The notes: generated by a model from the sequence alone, not told the origin. Counted from the stretch's first letter, positions 1 to 5,033 are shown. The stretch is 5,033 bases of DNA from an uncultured Actinomycetes bacterium (GCA_903832395.1 CAILBF010000181.1:1-5033); one strand, 5' to 3'. Translations and numbers: made by a program.

Positions 1-150
1 GATGAGGCACGCGAAGATACAAAACGTGCAACGCGTCAATATGCGCGCCGCCAGGAGACATGGTTTTCAAGAGATGAACGCATTACGTGGATTTCTCCGG
101 TTCAGCCCAAATTTGAGACGGTTTTAGACCACTTAGGGAAGTTAAACTAA
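1..150 (+). CDS. miaA: tRNA dimethylallyltransferase MiaA, C-terminal fragment
   Basis: This is the last 49 codons of a gene that begins upstream of the window; the reading frame opens at base 1 and stops with TAA at 148-150. MiaA transfers the dimethylallyl group of DMAPP to N6 of A37 in tRNAs that read UNN codons, and it acts in the cytoplasm. The fragment carries the family's C-terminal signature: T-R-Q-Y-A-R-R-Q-x-T-W-F at fragment residues 11-22, followed by an R-I-T-W-I segment. The identification is supported by the next two genes, since miaA-dapF-hflX is a known actinobacterial order (in M. tuberculosis Rv2727c-Rv2726c-Rv2725c, from memory). The stop overlaps the dapF start by one base (TAATG), so the two are probably co-transcribed and translationally coupled. 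The catalytic P-loop and DMAPP-binding parts lie outside the window and cannot be judged. Confidence 0.88.
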   Translation, partial: DEAREDTKRATRQYARRQETWFSRDERITWISPVQPKFETVLDHLGKLN

Positions 151-953
151 TGTCGATGATTGCTACATACGGCCACGGTACTGAAAATGATTTCGTTCTT
201 CTTTTTGATCCAAGCGACGAGATCGCGATAACACCTGCCCACATCGCAGCAATCTGTAATCGCGATAGTGGAGTTGGCGCCGATGGGTTAATTAAAATCA
301 TTAAACGCGATGGTAAGTGGTTTATGGATTATCGAAATGCCGATGGATCCTTAGCTGAAATGTGCGGCAACGGGATCCGTGTTATGGCCCGTTATTTAGT
401 TGAGCGCGGACATATGCCTGAGGGAATTTTTGCTATTAATACACGCGATGGCATTAAGCATCTGCGAGTGCCGATGGTTGGAGATATCTCAGTAAATATG
501 GGCCAAGTTGTTAATGAGGGCGAAGAGATAACGGCTTGCGTTAATTCTAAGACGTGGATGGGTTACAACATAAGCGTTGGTAATCCTCATGCCGTTGTCT
601 TTGTTGATGACTTAAGCGGCGTTGGCCCCATGAATGAGCCACCGGTAGTTACGCCGAGCGAGTTATATCCTGAGGGCGTAAATGTTGAGTTTGTTGAAGT
701 TACGGGTGATCATGAGCTCTCTATGCGCGTTTACGAGCGCGGAAGTCGTGAAACTAAATCCTGCGGAACTGGCACATGCGCAGTTGCTTTGGCCGCTGTC
801 TTACACACCAAGGATCGCCTCCCATCGACATGGGTGATTAATCCGCCTGGTGGTCGGCTACAAGTGTCAATCGATGCGCACTCCAACGCCACGTTAATTG
901 GCCCAGCAGTTTTAATTAGAGATGTCGATATCTCGGAGTACTTAGTTGACTAA
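150..953 (+). CDS. dapF: Diaminopimelate epimerase DapF
   Basis: This 267-residue cytoplasmic enzyme interconverts LL- and meso-diaminopimelate, the late step of lysine biosynthesis that also supplies meso-DAP for peptidoglycan. It is a cofactor-independent two-cysteine racemase. Both catalytic cysteines are visible: Cys72 in N-A-D-G-S-x-A-E-M-C-G-N-G (residues 63-75) and Cys205 in the S-C-G-T-G-T-C segment (204-210). Substrate-contact motifs are also present: the N-terminal E-N-D-F (12-15), G-N-P-H (144-147), G-V-N-V-E-F (176-181) and Y-E-R-G (195-198). Length is close to the usual 270-290, so the gene appears intact. The ATG at 150 is chosen because an AGGGAAG ribosome site lies about 8 nt upstream. 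A second ATG two codons later (156) cannot be excluded. The gene overlaps the miaA stop by 1 nt and the hflX start by 8 nt, indicating one operon. Confidence 0.97.
   Translation: MSMIATYGHGTENDFVLLFDPSDEIAITPAHIAAICNRDSGVGADGLIKIIKRDGKWFMDYRNADGSLAEMCGNGIRVMARYLVERGHMPEGIFAINTRDGIKHLRVPMVGDISVNMGQVVNEGEEITACVNSKTWMGYNISVGNPHAVVFVDDLSGVGPMNEPPVVTPSELYPEGVNVEFVEVTGDHELSMRVYERGSRETKSCGTGTCAVALAAVLHTKDRLPSTWVINPPGGRLQVSIDAHSNATLIGPAVLIRDVDISEYLVD
935..938 (+). promoter_or_regulatory. Ribosome binding site for hflX inside dapF
   Basis: GGAG lies 7 nt before the TTG at 946, inside the last codons of dapF. It is what decides the unusual TTG start. The next in-frame ATG, at codon 14 (985), would cut off conserved-looking acidic N-terminal sequence only slightly, so it remains a weaker alternative. 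Confidence 0.6.
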
Positions 954-2406
954 TAGAGAGGTCGGCGACGAATTCGAAGCACTTATGCGAGAGAGCGCAC
1001 GTGTCGCCGCCGAATACGATTCCAGCGACGAGTTAGTAGATCCAACTCTTGAACTATCTGAGCGCCATGCCCTTCGCCGCGTTCAAGGTTTTTCTACCGA
1101 ACTTCAAGATATCTCCGAGGCCGAGTATCGCCAACTACAACTAGAACGCGTTGTACTAGTTGGCGTGTGGACTGAGGGAAGTTCATTGATGGCGGAAAAC
1201 TCACTTGCAGAACTCAAAGCGTTAGCCGAAACTGCAGGCTCTGAAGTATTGGAAGGGCTCATTCAACGTCGCGACAAACCAGATCCAGCTACCTATATTG
1301 GTTCAGGAAAAGTAGAAGAGCTGCGTCAAGTCGTTCTTGCAACGGGAGCAGACACGGTTATCTGTGATGGTGAATTATCTCCTTCGCAGCTACGGCAGTT
1401 AGAAGAGAAAGTTAAAGTTAAGGTTGTTGATCGGACTGCACTCATCTTAGATATTTTTGCGCAGCATGCTAAAAGCAAGGAGGGCAAGGCTCAAGTAGAG
1501 CTCGCCCAGATTGCATACTTATTACCGCGACTTCGTGGTTGGGGAGATTCACTTTCTCGCCAAGTGGGTGGACGTGCAGCAGGTGGAGCGGGAATTGGTG
1601 GTCGCGGTCCAGGTGAGACCAAGATTGAGACTGATCGTCGCCGCATTCGTGACAAGATGGCAAAACTTCGCGGAGAGTTAGCCGCTATGAAGACTTCGCG
1701 CGATACTAAAAGACAAGAGCGCAAAAGATTTAATATTCCCTCTGTTGCAATTGTTGGATATACAAATGCGGGTAAATCCTCACTCCTTAACCGCTTAACA
1801 AATGCTGGTGTGTTAGTGGAAAATGCCCTCTTTGCAACTCTTGATCCGACCGTTCGAAAATCACAGACCAGTGACGGTCGCGTTTATACGTTGACCGATA
1901 CCGTTGGTTTTGTTCGACATTTGCCGCATCAGCTCATCGATGCCTTTAAATCGACGTTAGAGGAGGTCGAAGATGCAAATGTCATTGTTCACGTTGTCGA
2001 TGGATCGCATCCAGATCCATTTGAACAGATTCGTGCAGTGCGTCAAGTTATCGAGGAAATCGGCGCATCAAAAATTCCTGAAATTATTGCAATCAATAAA
2101 GTTGACGTCGCCGATCCACAGACCGTCATGGAGATTTTGCGCAAAGAGCCCAATAGTTTTGCTTTCTCAGTTCGAACCGGTTTTGGTGTTGATTCTCTTG
2201 TTCATGCAATTGAGAGCACATTACCGAGACCGAGTATTGAAATTAGAGCGATCATCCCTTATAGCCGAGGTGACCTAATTCATGCCATCCATGAGAATGG
2301 TGAAATCTTTTCAGAGGAGTATGTAGAGAAAGGAACGGCAATTCACGCTCGAGTTGACGGGGGGCTAGCCCAAGCGATAGAAATCGCCCAGGTGAGCGAG
2401 GAATAA
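946..2406 (+). CDS. hflX: GTPase HflX (ribosome-associated)
   Basis: This is a 486-residue translational GTPase of the Obg-HflX superfamily. Family members bind the 50S subunit or 70S ribosome and split stalled or hibernating ribosomes; in mycobacteria HflX has been linked to macrolide tolerance. Domains in order are an acidic N-terminal extension (about 1-65), the HflX N-terminal nucleotide-binding domain (about 70-180, including the Y-I-G-S-G-K segment at 117-122), a glycine-rich linker (208-223), a basic helical segment (230-262) and the G domain. The G motifs are G1 GYTNAGKS (271-278), G2 Thr302, G3 DTVG (318-321), G4 NKVD (384-387) and a G5-like S-V-R-T-G (408-412). A small C-terminal domain follows. 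All GTPase motifs are intact. The start is TTG, overlapping the dapF stop by 8 nt, with GGAG at 935-938, consistent with co-transcription and coupling. The length exceeds E. coli HflX (about 426) because of the N-terminal extension, which is common in actinobacteria. Confidence 0.96.
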   Translation: MTNREVGDEFEALMRESARVAAEYDSSDELVDPTLELSERHALRRVQGFSTELQDISEAEYRQLQLERVVLVGVWTEGSSLMAENSLAELKALAETAGSEVLEGLIQRRDKPDPATYIGSGKVEELRQVVLATGADTVICDGELSPSQLRQLEEKVKVKVVDRTALILDIFAQHAKSKEGKAQVELAQIAYLLPRLRGWGDSLSRQVGGRAAGGAGIGGRGPGETKIETDRRRIRDKMAKLRGELAAMKTSRDTKRQERKRFNIPSVAIVGYTNAGKSSLLNRLTNAGVLVENALFATLDPTVRKSQTSDGRVYTLTDTVGFVRHLPHQLIDAFKSTLEEVEDANVIVHVVDGSHPDPFEQIRAVRQVIEEIGASKIPEIIAINKVDVADPQTVMEILRKEPNSFAFSVRTGFGVDSLVHAIESTLPRPSIEIRAIIPYSRGDLIHAIHENGEIFSEEYVEKGTAIHARVDGGLAQAIEIAQVSEE

Positions 2407-2494
2407 CTCCGACACGCCGCGGGTTATATCAACTAGTCTGCGCGCAATAGGTAATGATGCGCCCGCAGGCAAGTACGAACTAGGAAAAAGAATC

Positions 2495-2502
2495 GAGGTG
2501 AG
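2495..2502 (+). promoter_or_regulatory. Ribosome binding site for the DUF4193 gene
   Basis: GAGGTGAG is a strong anti-16S match and lies about 5 nt before the GTG at 2507. It contains a possible in-frame GTG at 2498, but that codon is part of the ribosome site itself. This supports the start at 2507. Confidence 0.65.
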
Positions 2503-2506
2503 AGCA

Positions 2507-2797
2507 GTGGCAACAGATTACGACACACCCAGAAAGACTGATGAAGAACTCCACGAAGAGTCGTTAGAAGAGTTAAAGGCCCAACGTGTCGATGCTCAAT
2601 CCGGACAAATTGATGTGGATGAAGCCGCCGAGACGCTCGAACTTCCAGGCGCAGATCTCTCTGGTGAAGAGTTAGCAGTTCGTGTTGTTCCAAAACAAGA
2701 GGATGAATTTACTTGTTCGCGCTGTTTCTTGGTTCACCATATTACGCAACTAGCAAAAGGCGAAGGCGCTAAAGCTGTTTGTAAAGAGTGTAACTAA
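2507..2797 (+). CDS. DUF4193 family small acidic zinc-ribbon protein
   Basis: This is a 96-residue protein of unknown function in an actinobacteria-specific family. It starts M-A-T-D-Y-D-T-P-R-K, the characteristic DUF4193 N-terminus, which together with the ribosome site at 2495-2502 fixes the GTG at 2507 rather than the upstream GTG at 2498. Residues 11-68 are strongly acidic and probably extended or helical. The C-terminus has two cysteine pairs, C70-x-x-C73 and C92-x-x-C95, separated by a short linker with H77-H78, which resembles a zinc ribbon. The family is usually next to DUF3093 and dut, as here. About 100 bp separate it from hflX, so it may have its own promoter; TAGTCT at 2434-2439 is the only TANNNT-type candidate I noticed and is weak. 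Its stop overlaps the stop of the opposing DUF3093 gene by 4 bp. A nucleic-acid or RNA polymerase partner would fit the fold and acidity but is a guess. Confidence 0.9.
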   Translation: MATDYDTPRKTDEELHEESLEELKAQRVDAQSGQIDVDEAAETLELPGADLSGEELAVRVVPKQEDEFTCSRCFLVHHITQLAKGEGAKAVCKECN

Positions 2798-3228
2798 TTC
2801 TTATTTAGAATCTTCGCGAGAGCTTCGCAGTTATTGCTTGTAATTAACCAGTAAGGCGTCGCATCGCGGGGATCATTTATTGCTACACGTACGCCAGTAG
2901 ATGACCAGAATCGAATTCCAAGAAAGGCTGCAGGGTCGGCATCGCGAGTTCGCAATTTTCGAACTTGTTCGCTATCCAACGCTTCAACTGAGCCCAAATA
3001 CTCAAAAGCGATGTGAGCCTTACCTACGCGCAGTTCCTTCTCATCTATTTCTATAGTTAATGCAGTTTTAATGGCAATCAGGAGCAATAGTGCACTCGCA
3101 GCGATTAGTGCACCTAATGCAGCATTATTGCCCAGCGCCGCCCAAATTGAGAGAACCAGGGTGAGCAGAAAGAAGTAGATAATCAACAAGAGCCAGACCG
3201 GCATACGTACTACTTCACGATATCGCAT
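2794..3228 (-). CDS. DUF3093 family membrane protein
   Basis: This is a 144-residue protein of unknown function, predicted to be in the cytoplasmic membrane. It opens with M-R-Y-R-E, then has two adjacent hydrophobic segments (about 11-31 and 36-55) forming a hairpin, and a soluble C-terminal domain. That domain carries the family hallmarks: a positive L-R-V-G-K segment (66-70), an L-G-I-R-F-W stretch (103-108) and the N-D-P-R-D-A-T-P-Y-W signature (118-127). The reading frame stays open upstream to 3402, but that extension would run 144 nt into the thioesterase gene. Family proteins begin at or near the R-Y-R-E motif, so the ATG at 3228 is chosen. No Shine-Dalgarno sequence precedes it. Instead a TAGCCT hexamer sits 7 nt upstream, suggesting a leaderless mRNA. 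The gene is divergent from the thioesterase and convergent with DUF4193, and the same arrangement is known from mycobacteria (Rv2698). Confidence 0.88.
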   Translation of the reverse strand: MRYREVVRMPVWLLLIIYFFLLTLVLSIWAALGNNAALGALIAASALLLLIAIKTALTIEIDEKELRVGKAHIAFEYLGSVEALDSEQVRKLRTRDADPAAFLGIRFWSSTGVRVAINDPRDATPYWLITSNNCEALAKILNKN

Positions 3229-3235
3229 GAGAGTT

Positions 3236-3241
3236 AGGCTA
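3236..3241 (-). promoter_or_regulatory. Candidate leaderless -10 element for the DUF3093 gene
   Basis: Read on the minus strand this is TAGCCT, matching the actinobacterial TANNNT -10 pattern. Seven bases separate it from the ATG at 3228, so transcription would begin at or within a base of the start codon. There is no recognisable -35 and no ribosome binding site, which fits a leaderless transcript. The call rests on spacing and pattern only. Confidence 0.5.
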
Positions 3242-3246
3242 TCGGA

Positions 3247-3252
3247 TACTCT
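3247..3252 (+). promoter_or_regulatory. Candidate leaderless -10 element for the thioesterase operon
   Basis: TACTCT matches TANNNT and is followed by exactly 6 bases before the ATG at 3259. This is the classic spacing for transcription starting on the A of the start codon. No convincing -35 lies 16-19 bp upstream. An AGG at 3253-3255 is too close to the start to be a normal ribosome site. This promoter would drive the thioesterase, dut and DUF3159 genes. Confidence 0.55.
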
Positions 3253-3258
3253 AGGTAC

Positions 3259-3843
3259 ATGAGTCGCGTCGCAAGCACCACTCCACCCGAGGGTGCGATT
3301 ATTCCCGAGCGCCATCCCAAAGCTCCTGCAACTGGCACAAAAATTCCATCGCACTTTGGTCACTGCTTTGGTTGTGGCGAGCTTCACCCTACAGGTCTGC
3401 ATTTAGTTGCATACGTTGGCGAGGGCGCAGATATAACGGCGCAGTTTACGGTAACTGAAAATCATCAAGGCGCCCCAGGTTTAGCCCATGGCGGCATATT
3501 ATCTCTAGCCTTTGATGAGGCACTTGGAAAATTAATGTGGTTGATGCGTGCGCCTGCAGTTACTGCTCGCCTTGAAACTGATTTCTTAAAGCCAGTGCCA
3601 ATAGGTTCGGTGCTTCACATCACTGCCAAAATTACCGGTCAAGTGAATCGTAAAGTCTATTCAAGCGCAGTGGGCCGCCTTAACTCACCTGATGGCCCAA
3701 TTGTTCTTCGAGCAGCTGCGCTGTACGTCATTGTCCCCATGGAGCACTTTTTAAACAATGCGCCAAAAGAGTATTTGGAATTAATCTCCAAACGTCCCGA
3801 ATTATTGGCCTTTGTAGATCCTGATTTCGAAATTAACCCTTAG
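3259..3843 (+). CDS. PaaI-like hotdog-fold acyl-CoA thioesterase
   Basis: This 194-residue protein belongs to the PaaI / 4HBT hotdog superfamily, whose members hydrolyse acyl- or aryl-CoA thioesters in the cytoplasm. The substrate cannot be told from sequence. A leader of about 30 residues precedes the common N-terminal H-C-F-G-C-G motif (35-40), followed by H-P-T-G-L-H-L (43-49). The active-site helix begins with H77-G-G-I (77-80). Asp86 lies nine residues after the His, the same spacing as the catalytic Asp61 relative to the HGG motif in E. coli PaaI. The D-F-L-K-P-V-P strand (108-114) is typical of the family. A C-terminal tail of about 30 residues extends beyond the core. The ATG at 3259 is favoured by the TACTCT element 6 nt upstream. 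The gene is first in an operon with dut, whose start is 4 nt after its stop. A role beside dUTPase is not obvious, so linkage may reflect conserved gene order rather than pathway. Confidence 0.88.
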   Translation: MSRVASTTPPEGAIIPERHPKAPATGTKIPSHFGHCFGCGELHPTGLHLVAYVGEGADITAQFTVTENHQGAPGLAHGGILSLAFDEALGKLMWLMRAPAVTARLETDFLKPVPIGSVLHITAKITGQVNRKVYSSAVGRLNSPDGPIVLRAAALYVIVPMEHFLNNAPKEYLELISKRPELLAFVDPDFEINP

Positions 3844-3847
3844 CCCA

Positions 3848-4291
3848 ATGTCACGCGTTCAAGTTTTGATTACTCGTATCGATCCATCGGTTCCACTGCC
3901 AACGTATGCAAAAGGTGGCGATGCTGGCGCGGATTTAACAACGACAATTGATTTCACTTTAGCTCCAGGGGAGCGACAACTAGTTCCAACTGGAATATCG
4001 ATTGCTCTACCCAATGGTTATGTGGCACTTGTTCATCCTCGTTCGGGTCTAGCCATTAAGCACGGCGTTACTTTGGTCAATGCCCCTGGGACCATCGATG
4101 CTGGTTATCGCGGCGAGATAGCTTGCATCTTAATTAATCTCGATTCGAAGACCCCTGTTTCATTTAAAAAGGGCGATCGCATCGCCCAACTAGTCATTCA
4201 GCAAGTAGAACATGCAGAATTTGTCGAAGTTTCGGAGCTGCCAGGTTCTGGTCGCGGTAAAGGCGGTTTTGGATCGACGGGGAGTTCATGA
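3848..4291 (+). CDS. dut: Deoxyuridine 5'-triphosphate nucleotidohydrolase (dUTPase)
   Basis: This 147-residue protein is a homotrimer-type dUTPase that hydrolyses dUTP to dUMP and pyrophosphate. It keeps uracil out of DNA and feeds dUMP to thymidylate synthesis. All five trimeric dUTPase motifs are present: motif 1 DAGADL (25-30), motif 2 PRSGLA (64-69), motif 3 GTIDAGYRGE (81-90, with catalytic Asp84 and the uracil-stacking Tyr87), motif 4 GDRIAQL (109-115) and motif 5 RGKGGFGSTG (136-145), which closes over the nucleotide. Length is normal for the family. The ATG at 3848 lies 4 nt after the thioesterase stop, and no Shine-Dalgarno sequence can be seen, so translation probably depends on ribosomes finishing the upstream gene. 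The stop overlaps the DUF3159 start (ATGA), continuing the operon. The enzyme should be fully functional. Confidence 0.97.
   Translation: MSRVQVLITRIDPSVPLPTYAKGGDAGADLTTTIDFTLAPGERQLVPTGISIALPNGYVALVHPRSGLAIKHGVTLVNAPGTIDAGYRGEIACILINLDSKTPVSFKKGDRIAQLVIQQVEHAEFVEVSELPGSGRGKGGFGSTGSS
4279..4284 (+). promoter_or_regulatory. Ribosome binding site for the DUF3159 gene
   Basis: GGGGAG lies inside the last codons of dut, only 3 nt before the ATG at 4288. The spacing is short, but together with the ATGA overlap it supports coupled translation from this start. Confidence 0.5.
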
Positions 4292-4908
4292 GCGAACATA
4301 ATGCTGATCGAGATAAAGTCATGGCCGCACTTGGTGGCAAGAAAGGCCTTATCGACTCAGGCCTGCCTTCCATTGTTTTTCTAATAGTTTTCAATGTAGA
4401 ACATAATTTGCGAAACGCGATAATGGGAGCTGTAATTCTTTCGTGCGTCCTTGCAATTGTGCGGTTAGCAATGAAGGACACAGTTCAGCATGCGTTGTCG
4501 GGATTATTTGGCGTTCTAATTTGTGCCTATTTTGCACACAAGTCTGGTCATGCCACCGATTTCTACATTCCAAAACTGCTTACAAATTTAGCTTATGGCA
4601 GTGCATATTTAATTGGCAACATAGTTGGCTGGCCGTTATTGGGCTTAGTTCTAGGTCCGCTATTGGGGGAGAACTTCCTCTGGCGTAATGATCCTGCGCG
4701 AAAGCGCGTTTATACTCGCGCAAGTTGGATTTGGGTCGCACTTTTCTTTTTACGAATTATTGTTCAATATCCCATTTACAAGAGCGGTAATGTGAATTTA
4801 CTAGGTACCGTTAACTTAGCGATGGGCTATCCGTTATTTATTGCGGCGGCATATTTATCGTGGTTAGTCATTAAGACGGCACCACCCGTACATAAAACGC
4901 TGGGTTAA
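4288..4908 (+). CDS. DUF3159 family polytopic membrane protein
   Basis: This 206-residue integral membrane protein of unknown function belongs to an actinobacterial family. The N-terminus is short and polar, followed by the family-like G-G-K-K-G-L-I-D-S-G-L-P segment (16-27). About six hydrophobic stretches follow (approximately 26-37, 44-61, 67-84, 104-127, 146-160 and 174-196). A cytosolic-looking loop, W-R-N-D-P-A-R-K-R-V-Y (132-142), is another conserved feature of the family. The gene overlaps the dut stop by 4 nt and has a ribosome site at 4279-4284. In M. tuberculosis the homologue (Rv2693c, from memory) sits tail to tail with a TrkA-type gene, exactly as here. A link to potassium or ion homeostasis is suggested only by that neighbour. 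The stop TAA (4906-4908) overlaps the opposing gene's stop. Confidence 0.88.
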   Translation: MSEHNADRDKVMAALGGKKGLIDSGLPSIVFLIVFNVEHNLRNAIMGAVILSCVLAIVRLAMKDTVQHALSGLFGVLICAYFAHKSGHATDFYIPKLLTNLAYGSAYLIGNIVGWPLLGLVLGPLLGENFLWRNDPARKRVYTRASWIWVALFFLRIIVQYPIYKSGNVNLLGTVNLAMGYPLFIAAAYLSWLVIKTAPPVHKTLG

Positions 4909-5033
4909 GCGATAAAGCAGGCTTTAATCTTTGCTTCAGCACTGGCTGATGCAACAAACAAGAGTTCATCACCGGCGGCAAATACTTCATGAGCCTTGCC
5001 CGTAATTACTCGACCATCGCGCACTATTGCTGC
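4905..5033 (-). CDS. TrkA-C domain protein, C-terminal fragment (potassium uptake regulatory subunit, probable)
   Basis: The minus strand holds an open frame from the window edge to a TAA at 4907-4905, giving the last 42 residues of a protein. The fragment reads A-A-I-V-R-D-G-R-V-I (1-10), then A-G-D-E-L-L-F-V-A (20-28). This is the pattern of the RCK/TrkA-C domain, in which a strand ending in R-x-G is followed some 15 residues later by G-D-x-L-x-x-V. Such domains regulate Trk/Ktr-type K+ channels and transporters through ligand binding; the N-terminal NAD-binding RCK domain would lie beyond the window. Gene order matches the mycobacterial DUF3159-ceoC/ceoB convergence, so this is more likely the ceoC-like member, but that is synteny-based inference. 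Other TrkA-C proteins, such as transporters or antiporters with this domain, are possible. Confidence 0.75.
   Translation of the reverse strand, partial: AAIVRDGRVITGKAHEVFAAGDELLFVASASAEAKIKACFIA

Noticed and set aside
1469..1724. Minus-strand open frames opposite hflX
   Set aside because: They lie opposite the conserved glycine-rich linker and G-domain approach of HflX, have no family resemblance, and look like shadows of the real gene.
1973..2278. Plus-strand 101-codon frame inside hflX
   Set aside because: It is out of frame with the intact, motif-complete GTPase domain and shows no recognisable motif.
2409..2439. Possible promoter upstream of DUF4193 (CCGACA at 2409-2414, TAGTCT at 2434-2439)
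   Set aside because: The -35-like match is poor and the spacer is 19 bp. It is plausible as a location but too weak to list as a feature.
2418..2470. Inverted GCGGG / CCCGC segments and the TGCGCGCA palindrome downstream of hflX as a terminator
   Set aside because: The arms are about 5 bp with a loop of about 40 nt, and no T-tract follows, so an intrinsic terminator is not supported.
2498..2506. Upstream GTG start for DUF4193, adding three residues
   Set aside because: The codon lies inside the GAGGTGAG ribosome site, and family members start M-A-T-D-Y, matching the GTG at 2507.
3229..3402. A 58-codon N-terminal extension of the minus-strand DUF3093 frame up to 3402
   Set aside because: It would overlap the thioesterase coding region by 144 nt, has low-complexity unrelated content, and the family begins at the R-Y-R-E motif just after the ATG at 3228.
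3259..3859. Shared M-S-R-V start of the thioesterase and dut proteins as a possible duplication
   Set aside because: The similarity ends after four residues, codons differ, and the folds are unrelated. It is most likely coincidence.
4194..4688. Several alternative-frame open stretches overlapping the dut end and DUF3159
   Set aside because: None has a ribosome site or family pattern. The DUF3159 frame is continuous and explains the region.

Overview
The window looks like a gene-dense, moderately low-GC actinobacterial chromosome segment. Three things point there. The miaA-dapF-hflX order is one of them. The DUF4193 / DUF3093 / dut / DUF3159 / TrkA-type set is another, because these DUF families are essentially actinobacterial and, from memory, occur in this relative order and orientation in Mycobacterium tuberculosis (Rv2699c, Rv2698, Rv2697c, Rv2693c, Rv2692). 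The third is the leaderless-promoter style at one divergent pair. The modest GC content (mid-40s percent by eye) and near-absence of intergenic DNA suggest a streamlined lineage such as the freshwater acI group (Nanopelagicales). That assignment is an inference, not a sequence match.

Layout. Positions 1-2406 hold a tight + strand operon. It begins with the C-terminal end of miaA (tRNA A37 prenylation), followed by dapF (diaminopimelate epimerase, overlapping by 1 nt) and hflX (ribosome-associated GTPase, TTG start, overlapping by 8 nt). A spacer of about 100 bp follows. Next is a small acidic zinc-ribbon protein (DUF4193, +), which converges on a two-TM membrane protein (DUF3093, -) with a 4-bp stop-codon overlap. 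The DUF3093 gene is transcribed divergently from a second + strand operon: PaaI-like thioesterase, dut (dUTPase) and a DUF3159 membrane protein. The last 129 bp carry the C-terminal end of a TrkA-C domain protein on the - strand, again overlapping the preceding stop by 4 bp.

How the genes relate. The first operon combines tRNA modification, lysine/peptidoglycan precursor synthesis and ribosome rescue or recycling, a housekeeping grouping that is standard in actinobacteria. The second block combines nucleotide-pool sanitation (dut), a thioesterase of unknown substrate, three conserved proteins of unknown function and a potassium-uptake regulator.

The most notable points are regulatory and architectural. 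A pair of back-to-back -10 elements sits in the 30 bp between the DUF3093 and thioesterase start codons, each spaced for leaderless transcription. Two convergent gene pairs overlap at their stops with no room for a terminator between them. The dut neighbourhood is compacted: the DUF3710 and OB-fold genes that usually lie between dut and DUF3159 are absent. I found no mobile element, CRISPR array, RNA gene or clear novel defence or biosynthetic system.
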